A DNA stretch of 22,221 nucleotides from a virus. The position numbers were made by a program, and so were the translations under genes. The notes under the pieces were generated by a model. It was not told the DNA's origin and did no database searches. It worked only from the letters and a program-made list of their open reading frames with translations. Position 1 is the stretch's first letter, and every line of letters starts with the position of its first letter. Shown here piece by piece: positions 16,576 through 22,221 of the stretch. The stretch lies in the IMG/VR virus record IMGVR_UViG_3300010885_011298, positions 1 to 22,221 of that record; one strand, written 5' to 3'.

Positions 16576-16599
16576 CAAAGCCCCGTAACAGGGGCTTTG
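16576..16599 (+). terminator. GC-rich hairpin after the tape measure gene (weak terminator)
   Basis: CAAAGCCCC (16576-16584) and GGGGCTTTG (16591-16599) form a 9-bp stem around a 6-nt loop, 4 nt after the stop codon. The following bases (TGCTATCTAAATTTTA) lack a proper T tract, so termination may be partial or factor dependent. Confidence 0.6.
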
Positions 16600-16618
16600 T
16601 GCTATCTAAATTTTATAC

Positions 16619-16647
16619 TTGACCTTTACTGCTTATTTTGATATAAT
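16619..16647 (+). promoter_or_regulatory. Consensus sigma70 promoter for the tail tip genes
   Basis: TTGACC (16619-16624), a 17-nt spacer and TATAAT (16642-16647), with TG one base upstream of the -10 box (extended -10). Predicted start of transcription is near 16654, leaving a leader of only about 20 nt that contains AAGGA (16664-16668) before the ATG at 16674. Same layout as the promoter before the tape measure gene. Confidence 0.85.
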
Positions 16648-16673
16648 GGTACAATTGTTTTGTAAGGATGAAA

Positions 16674-18767
16674 ATGGCATATACTCAATATTCACAAGCT
16701 TGGCTGGAAGACCCAACCTCTATTTTTGGTATATTGGTTGAAGTCACAGTTTATGATGTGGTAGCTGCAGCTGAGAAAACGCTGTACTTATCCAACATTG
16801 GTTTTATAACTACGGATGCCTCCGTAAGTTACTCTCCTATAATTGCTGGCGGTATCAATTTTACTGAAACTTTACCCGTTGATGGAGCACCGACAATGTC
16901 ATTTGGTGACATTGAATTAGATAACTTAAATGGTGAATTAGATTCTTGGTTAGATAGTACAAAGTATATCTGGGTAAATAGATATATACAAGCGTATATA
17001 GGCGACCCATTTTGGCAGTGTGCTAATTTATCCGATGTTCACAGTAAGTTTCAGAAAATATTTGATGGTGTTATTGCAGACATTGATTCAAAGGCTAGAG
17101 ATAAAGTAAATATTAAAGTCAGAGATAAATTAAATAGACTTAATGTTCCTATTACCTCTAATAAAATTGGCACTTATGGTACTTGGTCTGCTGGTCAGAC
17201 TAATCAGGATACTATAAAGCCTTTAATATTTGGCGAAGTATTTAATATTAGCCCTATTTTAATTAGCCCTGCAAAAGCTTCTAGTTTAATAGCTACAAGT
17301 ATTTCGGGTACGTTTACCTGCTCATCTACTAACTTGGCCGTTGGACAATTAGTAAAAATTACTGGAACTATTACTGATACTACTTTATACGGAGATATTA
17401 CTGTAGCCGTGGGCGGAGCATTTACCCTAGCAAGTGCTTCCTCGACCCTACTACAAGTAGGACAAAGAGTTACAATTAGTGGTTCACCTTATGGCGTAAC
17501 TATAACTGGGTATTCAAATCCTACTACCTACTATATTATAAGTACTAATGGATCAACTACTTTTACCCTATCTGCTACCCTAGGCGGTTCAGCAATTACA
17601 ACTACTGCAGGAGTCTTATCCGCAGCTACAGTTAAAGCCCTAGGCGCTACAATTTCAGGATACACTAGTCCAACAAATTATTACATAACCGCCACTAATA
17701 GTTCAACTACTTTTACCCTGTCTACTAGTCTAGGCGGTAGTGCCGTAGTAACAACAATAGGTGCACTTAGTGGTGTAACAGTATCAAGTGATGCAACCTT
17801 TGGAAGACCTGAGTACTTACTAAATGATGGCAATACTGAGAGTTTAATAGAGTTACGAGATAACGGTGCTCCAATCTATAATAGCACACTTACTAGTGGG
17901 GCTGTACCTGACTTAACAAATGGAAAAGTAGTACTCAATAAACCACTAGCAGGAGCCCTAACTGCAAGCGTTCAAGGAATAAAGAACTCTATTAACTTAA
18001 GTACAGGTGATTTAGTATCTGGCACTTATAGTAATAATATTGCTAACTTAGTTGCCTTAATTGTTACCCAGTACGGTGTTGATAAATTATCCGCCTCTGA
18101 ACTAGACCTAACAAATTTAAGTGCATTTGCCACGGCCAATACTCAACCAGTAGGCATTATTGTCTCAGACTCAGCAACAGTTATCTCTGTATGTCAGGAG
18201 ATTGCAAATAGTATAGGTGCACAACTATTTATGACTCGTACTGGTAAATTGCAGATTTTACGTATTGGATCCCCTACCTCGGATAGTACTGTAACTATTG
18301 CAGATACTGATATCCTATTTCAGAGTTTAAATATTAATACTAGAACTGAGGTTGTTCCTACTACTAAAATAGGATACTGTAAAAATTGGACAGTACAAAA
18401 TAATTTAGTAACTGCTATATTTCCAGAACATAAAGCTTATTTTGCAGCAGACTATATAACTAAATCTGCCTTAGATAGCACAATTAAAGCAACATATAAA
18501 TTAAGTGCAGATGCTGTACAAAAGGATACTTTATTATTAACTTCTACTGATGCGAATGCAGAAGCGGCTAGACTTAATAATTACTATAAAGTACCAAGAA
18601 CAATATATTCTTTTGTAGGCACTGCTAAACTACTGTCCTTAAAACTAGGGCAGCAAGTAACACTAGTAAACTCTAGATTTGGTTTAACCTCTGGAGTAAC
18701 TGGACAAGTAGTCTCCTTAACACCTAACTGGTTGGAGGCTACTATTAACGTAGAGGTAATAGTTTAA
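16674..18767 (+). CDS. Tail tip / baseplate-hub-like structural protein
   Basis: 697 residues from ATG 16674. An in-frame ATG at 16668 overlaps the AAGGA ribosome site itself and so cannot use it. The N-terminal third (NIGFITTDASVSYSPIIAGG, MSFGDIELDNLNGELDSWLD, KIFDGVIADIDSKARDKVNI) resembles tail proteins that begin with a distal-tail or hub-like beta domain. A Thr/Ser/Gly-rich insertion follows (about residues 195-365) with two FCCH-like repeats of about 50 residues. The C-terminal part (IANSIGAQLFMTRTGKLQIL, VEVIV at the end) is hub-like. Position after the tape measure and before a fibre gene supports a tail tip role. Its stop codon overlaps the next start (TAATG), so the two are coupled. 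Confidence 0.65.
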   Translation: MAYTQYSQAWLEDPTSIFGILVEVTVYDVVAAAEKTLYLSNIGFITTDASVSYSPIIAGGINFTETLPVDGAPTMSFGDIELDNLNGELDSWLDSTKYIWVNRYIQAYIGDPFWQCANLSDVHSKFQKIFDGVIADIDSKARDKVNIKVRDKLNRLNVPITSNKIGTYGTWSAGQTNQDTIKPLIFGEVFNISPILISPAKASSLIATSISGTFTCSSTNLAVGQLVKITGTITDTTLYGDITVAVGGAFTLASASSTLLQVGQRVTISGSPYGVTITGYSNPTTYYIISTNGSTTFTLSATLGGSAITTTAGVLSAATVKALGATISGYTSPTNYYITATNSSTTFTLSTSLGGSAVVTTIGALSGVTVSSDATFGRPEYLLNDGNTESLIELRDNGAPIYNSTLTSGAVPDLTNGKVVLNKPLAGALTASVQGIKNSINLSTGDLVSGTYSNNIANLVALIVTQYGVDKLSASELDLTNLSAFATANTQPVGIIVSDSATVISVCQEIANSIGAQLFMTRTGKLQILRIGSPTSDSTVTIADTDILFQSLNINTRTEVVPTTKIGYCKNWTVQNNLVTAIFPEHKAYFAADYITKSALDSTIKATYKLSADAVQKDTLLLTSTDANAEAARLNNYYKVPRTIYSFVGTAKLLSLKLGQQVTLVNSRFGLTSGVTGQVVSLTPNWLEATINVEVIV
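17473..17772 (+). repeat. 150-nt (50-residue) tandem duplication in the tail tip gene
   Basis: Segments offset by exactly 150 nt encode YSNPTTYYIISTNGSTTFTL with SATLGGSAITTTAG, and YTSPTNYYITATNSSTTFTL with STSLGGSAVVTTIG. The DNA shares TCAACTACTTTTACCCT at 17553 and 17703. The pattern (Y..YYI...TT.F.LS...GG.A) resembles the FCCH-like beta repeats found in many phage tail proteins. Exact unit edges are approximate. Confidence 0.75.
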
Positions 18768-21700
18768 TGGCTACAATTGTTAATGATATTGATAGCACCC
18801 TACAAGGGGCTAGTGCCAGATTTATTGACCCCAGCGCAGATATTACTGCAACTCAGAACTATTTCCTTAAAGGTAATAATTCTGCAGATATAACTCCCTC
18901 TAACATAAGCCTTAATTTAGGATATAGTGGGTATACTGCACCTACATATGTATGGGAATATGCGGTTAATAATGCAGCAACTACTTGGATTAATTTAAAT
19001 AATACAAGTAATTCACTGGGTATTACGAATACAGATTTTAAAAATGCTGTAGGTACTGGTACGTCAATACAGTATAGATGCACAATTAGTCAAACTAATT
19101 GGCCTACAAAAATTGTCTACTATACTATTAACTATAATAAAACCACAAACAGCAGCCCAGTAGTCTCCCTAACTAGAGATAGTATAGTACTACCTACTAG
19201 TTCTGCTGATGTAGTAACATATACCTCCTCAGGAACTGATATTCGTGTGAGTATCAACGGAGTATATATTCCTTATGGAACTGGAGCTAATACATTTGAT
19301 GTTTCTGTTACAAGTAGTAACATAACAGCAGGATCTGCAACAACTGCAACAACTAGTGTAACTAATGATACTAGAAGATTTGGTGATCTATCTGGTATGA
19401 CTGCTGGAAGTACTACTATTGGTACAGTAACCTACACTATTATAGCTAGAGATGTTGATAGTGTAGCCACTACATTTGTAAAAATACAAACAATTACAAA
19501 AGCTGGCGTTGGCGCAGCTGGAACAAGCGGAAAAACTGTTTCCTTAACAACAGGTAATCAAGCATTTGCCTATACTGATGGCGGAATTACGCCCTCACCT
19601 TCTACCTCCCTACTAACTGCTACTGCACAAAATCTTAGTGGTACTGGATATTACGAGTTTTTAAAGTGGACAGGTAGTTCATGGACTACTCAACAAACTA
19701 GTACTACTAGTACATATACCTATACCCCACAGGCAGCTTACAGCTCAATGCCTGAACAAATACGTGTAGATGTACGTGATGGTAGCTCCATAGGTACAGT
19801 TATTGCTAGTGATACCCTATCCATGATGGGTATCAAACCAGGTAAAGACTCTATTACTGGATTCTTATCAAATGAATCTGCAGGAGTATCAACTGCTAAT
19901 GACGGTACCGGAGCAGACTACACTAATGTTGGCGGAACCTTCTATGTATATGACGGCTTAACAAATAAAACAGGTGATGCAAGTGTAACCTATAGTGTAG
20001 TCTCATTTAGCGGAGTTACTGTAAGTATTGCTAGTACCGGTGTATATACCGTAAGCAATTTAACTTCAGATACTGCAAGTGCTACTTTAAGAGCTGTCTA
20101 TGGCTCAATTACTATTGATAAAGTATATAATATATCTAGATCTAAAACAGGTGCTAGTTCAGTAACCGTTATCTATAGTAATGATAGCTTAACTGTACCA
20201 GTAAGTGCTATTAGTGGTATTGCTACTTGGACAGGCTCAGGTGGCGTTTTACAAGTATATGATGGAGCTACTGCCTTAACATTAGCTAGTACTTCACAGT
20301 CCAGTAGTTATCCTAGTACAGCGGGACAATTCATATTAGATATTAATAAGCGTAGTGGTGATACCCTAACTGAACCTACATATAGTGGTACAACTTCAGT
20401 TACCATCTCTGACTGGTCAGGAACAATTACTCAAAGTAGTACATATAGAATAACTGCTTATGTAAAAACATTAGCAGGTGTAAACTTAGCAGTGTCCAGA
20501 GATGTAACTATTACCTATGTAAAAAATGGTATAGATGGTACAAATGCTACTGCTTATTGGTTAACAGTTAGTGCTGCAGCTATACAAAAGAATTCAAGTG
20601 GTACATATAATCCTACTACGCTAGTACTAAATGCGTACTCTGCTACAGGTACTGGAGCACCTCAAGCCTATGCTGGGTACTTTAAAGTATATGAGGGTGC
20701 CTCACTACTATATGCTACTGTTGGGTCAAATGAGTCCACATATACACATACACCTACTGCAGGTATAAGTAGTGTAAAAATAGAACTGTATCAAGCAGGC
20801 GGAACAACTGTACTACTAGATAGTCAAATAATTCCAGTAGTAACTGATGGTAGCAATGGACTTAATGCTCCACTAGTTAGTATAACAGCCACTTCGCAAG
20901 TATTTGTACAAGCAAAAGATAATTCAGTTAGTCCATCTACAAGTACACTAACTGCAACTACTGTTAATATAACCAGCCCAACATATAATTGGTATTTATC
21001 TACAGATAATGGCGTAACTTTTGGCTCATCACTAGCTAGTACTAGTACTTTAAATGTAAATAGTTTTACTACTGCACCTAAAGTATATAAGTGTACAGTT
21101 ACCGCAACAGGAGTATCAGTATTTGATCAAATAACTGTACTTTCTGTAAAAGATGGTACTGATAGCTTAAATGCACTCCTAACAAATGAAAATCAAACTT
21201 TAAGTTGTAACAGTAGCGGAACTATTGCTCCAGCAGGACAACTACCAGTAACTAGTACTATGATAGTTGCTAAGGGTACTACAATTCTTAGTTCCGGGGT
21301 AACTTTTAGTAAAGTGTCCGAAACAGGGATGACAAGTACCATAGATGCTTCTAGTGGAGTTATTAGTGTAACCGCTGTTTCTTCTAATTCTGCTACTGCT
21401 ACTTATAGAGCAACTATAGGTAGCAGTTCAATAGATAAAGTTTTAAGTGTTAATAAATCAATTGATGGTACTACTAGTACTACTGTTACTTATACTAACG
21501 ATAGTTTAACTGTGCCACTAACTACTGCCGGAGTAGCTACTTGGGCTGGCAGTGGTGGGCAGTTACAGGTATATGAAGGTACTACTCTACTAACTTTAAG
21601 TTCTACTACTCAGAGTGTTACTACCCCAGGAACTAATGGACAGTATGTTTTAGATATAACTGCTATTAGTGGCGATACTCTAACTGAACCTACACTATCT

Positions 21701-22221
21701 GGAACAACAACAGTTACTTTAAGTGCTTGGAGTGGTACATTAACTCAAGCTACTGTATATAGAATAACAGCCTATATAAAAACATCAGTAGGTACTAATA
21801 TAGTAATATCTAGAGATGTTAGTATTAGCCCTAGTAAGGCAGGTGCTGACGCCACGGCTTATTGGTTAACAGTTAGTGCTGCAGCTATACAAAAGAATTC
21901 AAGTGGTACATATAATCCTACTACGCTAGTACTAAATGCGTACTCTGCTACAGGTACTGGGGCACCTCAAGCCTATGCTGGTAGATTTAAAGTATACGAG
22001 GGTGCTTCTCTACTCTATGCTACTGTTGGATCAAATGAGTCCACATATACACATACACCTACTGCAGGTATAAGTAGTGTAAAAGTAGAACTATATCAAG
22101 CAGGCGGATTTACTGTACTACTAGATAGTCAAATAATTCCAGTAGTAACTGATGGTAACAATGGACTTAATGCTCCACTAGTTAGTATAACAGCCACTTC
22201 GCAAGTATTTGTACAAGCAAA
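18767..22221 (+). CDS. Very long Ig-like-repeat tail fibre / tip protein (3' partial)
   Basis: The frame from ATG 18767 (TAATG overlap with the previous stop; GAGGT at 18753-18757, 9-nt spacer) is open to the window edge: over 1150 residues with no stop, so the gene is longer still. Composition is strongly Thr/Ser/Ala/Val/Tyr with few charges, the pattern of beta-sandwich repeats. Domains are separated by short linkers such as KNGIDGTNAT and KDGTDSLNA, as in phage fibres and central tip proteins. Repeated elements include NDSLTVP...ATWTGSGG.LQVY, DTLTEPTYSGTTSVT and AYWLTVSAAAIQKNSSGTYN. No enzyme domain is visible. As the last tail gene seen, it is a likely host-recognition component, but the receptor-binding end lies outside the window. 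Confidence 0.82.
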   Translation, partial: MATIVNDIDSTLQGASARFIDPSADITATQNYFLKGNNSADITPSNISLNLGYSGYTAPTYVWEYAVNNAATTWINLNNTSNSLGITNTDFKNAVGTGTSIQYRCTISQTNWPTKIVYYTINYNKTTNSSPVVSLTRDSIVLPTSSADVVTYTSSGTDIRVSINGVYIPYGTGANTFDVSVTSSNITAGSATTATTSVTNDTRRFGDLSGMTAGSTTIGTVTYTIIARDVDSVATTFVKIQTITKAGVGAAGTSGKTVSLTTGNQAFAYTDGGITPSPSTSLLTATAQNLSGTGYYEFLKWTGSSWTTQQTSTTSTYTYTPQAAYSSMPEQIRVDVRDGSSIGTVIASDTLSMMGIKPGKDSITGFLSNESAGVSTANDGTGADYTNVGGTFYVYDGLTNKTGDASVTYSVVSFSGVTVSIASTGVYTVSNLTSDTASATLRAVYGSITIDKVYNISRSKTGASSVTVIYSNDSLTVPVSAISGIATWTGSGGVLQVYDGATALTLASTSQSSSYPSTAGQFILDINKRSGDTLTEPTYSGTTSVTISDWSGTITQSSTYRITAYVKTLAGVNLAVSRDVTITYVKNGIDGTNATAYWLTVSAAAIQKNSSGTYNPTTLVLNAYSATGTGAPQAYAGYFKVYEGASLLYATVGSNESTYTHTPTAGISSVKIELYQAGGTTVLLDSQIIPVVTDGSNGLNAPLVSITATSQVFVQAKDNSVSPSTSTLTATTVNITSPTYNWYLSTDNGVTFGSSLASTSTLNVNSFTTAPKVYKCTVTATGVSVFDQITVLSVKDGTDSLNALLTNENQTLSCNSSGTIAPAGQLPVTSTMIVAKGTTILSSGVTFSKVSETGMTSTIDASSGVISVTAVSSNSATATYRATIGSSSIDKVLSVNKSIDGTTSTTVTYTNDSLTVPLTTAGVATWAGSGGQLQVYEGTTLLTLSSTTQSVTTPGTNGQYVLDITAISGDTLTEPTLSGTTTVTLSAWSGTLTQATVYRITAYIKTSVGTNIVISRDVSISPSKAGADATAYWLTVSAAAIQKNSSGTYNPTTLVLNAYSATGTGAPQAYAGRFKVYEGASLLYATVGSNESTYTHTPTAGISSVKVELYQAGGFTVLLDSQIIPVVTDGNNGLNAPLVSITATSQVFVQA
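20552..20916 (+). repeat. Fibre-gene repeat, copy 1 (period 1305 nt)
   Basis: This segment matches 21857-22221 with about 16 mismatches in 365 bases by hand count (about 96% identity), and the first roughly 105 bases are identical. It encodes an AYWLTVSAAAIQKNSSGTYN-type beta domain ending near SITATSQVFVQAK. The true repeat may extend further, because copy 2 is cut by the window edge. Confidence 0.92.
21857..22221 (+). repeat. Fibre-gene repeat, copy 2 (cut by window end)
   Basis: Second copy of the 20552-20916 segment, exactly 1305 nt (435 codons) downstream and in the same frame. The sequence upstream of each copy (about 20160-20540 and 21475-21840) is also related at protein level but much more diverged. 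The near-identity therefore begins sharply at about GCTTATTGGTTAACAG. Confidence 0.92.

Noticed and set aside
16668-16676. ATG at 16668 as the start of the tail tip gene
   Set aside because: It overlaps the AAGGA ribosome site; the ATG at 16674 has a 5-nt spacer and is preferred.
20552-22221. Possible diversity-generating retroelement (variable and template copies) in the fibre gene
   Set aside because: Mismatches between the two copies are not concentrated at adenines, both copies are coding and far apart in one gene, and no reverse transcriptase is in the window.

Overview
The window is one strand-coherent stretch of the late structural region of a tailed phage or prophage. Every supported gene lies on the + strand, and the order is the classic head-to-tail one. 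The capsid is of the HK97 type. There is a lambda G/GT-like pair of tail chaperones with a -1 frameshift site, one major tail protein, a huge tape measure protein, and no tail sheath gene, so a long non-contractile (siphovirus-like) tail is most likely. The DNA is AT-rich. Ribosome binding sites are AGGA-type and two promoters are near-perfect sigma70 sites, so host RNA polymerase of a proteobacterial type probably transcribes the region. Leucine is written very often as CTA and the tetramer CTAG is common. That argues weakly against an E. coli-like host and weakly for a gammaproteobacterium such as a Vibrio/Shewanella relative.

Layout: (1) 3-1736, the end of a prohead protease continuous in frame with the major capsid protein, with a well-placed internal ribosome binding site that could give capsid protein alone. 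(2) 1752-1811, two mutually exclusive RNA hairpins, a terminator and a longer alternative. (3) 1824-4557, a gp6-like head-tail connector, an unrecognised 576-residue neck-region protein and a tail-completion/terminator-like protein, tightly packed. (4) 4665-6131, major tail protein, followed by a terminator. (5) 6205-6995, tail assembly chaperones G and G-T joined by an AAATTTC slippery site, followed by a strong terminator. (6) 7053-7116, a consensus extended -10 promoter and a perfect 16-bp palindrome in the leader. (7) 7137-16571, a 3144-residue tape measure protein. (8) 16576-16647, a hairpin and a second consensus promoter. (9) 16674-18767, a tail tip/baseplate-hub-like protein. (10) 18767 to the window end, a very long Ig-like-repeat tail fibre or tip protein that is still open at the edge and carries a near-identical 1305-nt-period duplication.

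The most unusual item is the C-terminal end of the tape measure protein. It carries a DUF4214-like module, then about 740 bp of nested Thr/Ala-rich repeats, then a complete 129-residue Hint (intein/BIL-type) domain with an N-terminal Cys, a TxxH motif and a terminal His-Asn. The residue after it is Ile, not a Cys/Ser/Thr nucleophile. This architecture suggests self-cleavage of the tape measure near its C terminus, an autocatalytic counterpart to the known C-terminal processing of lambda gpH. That function is inference. The domain signature is visible in the sequence.
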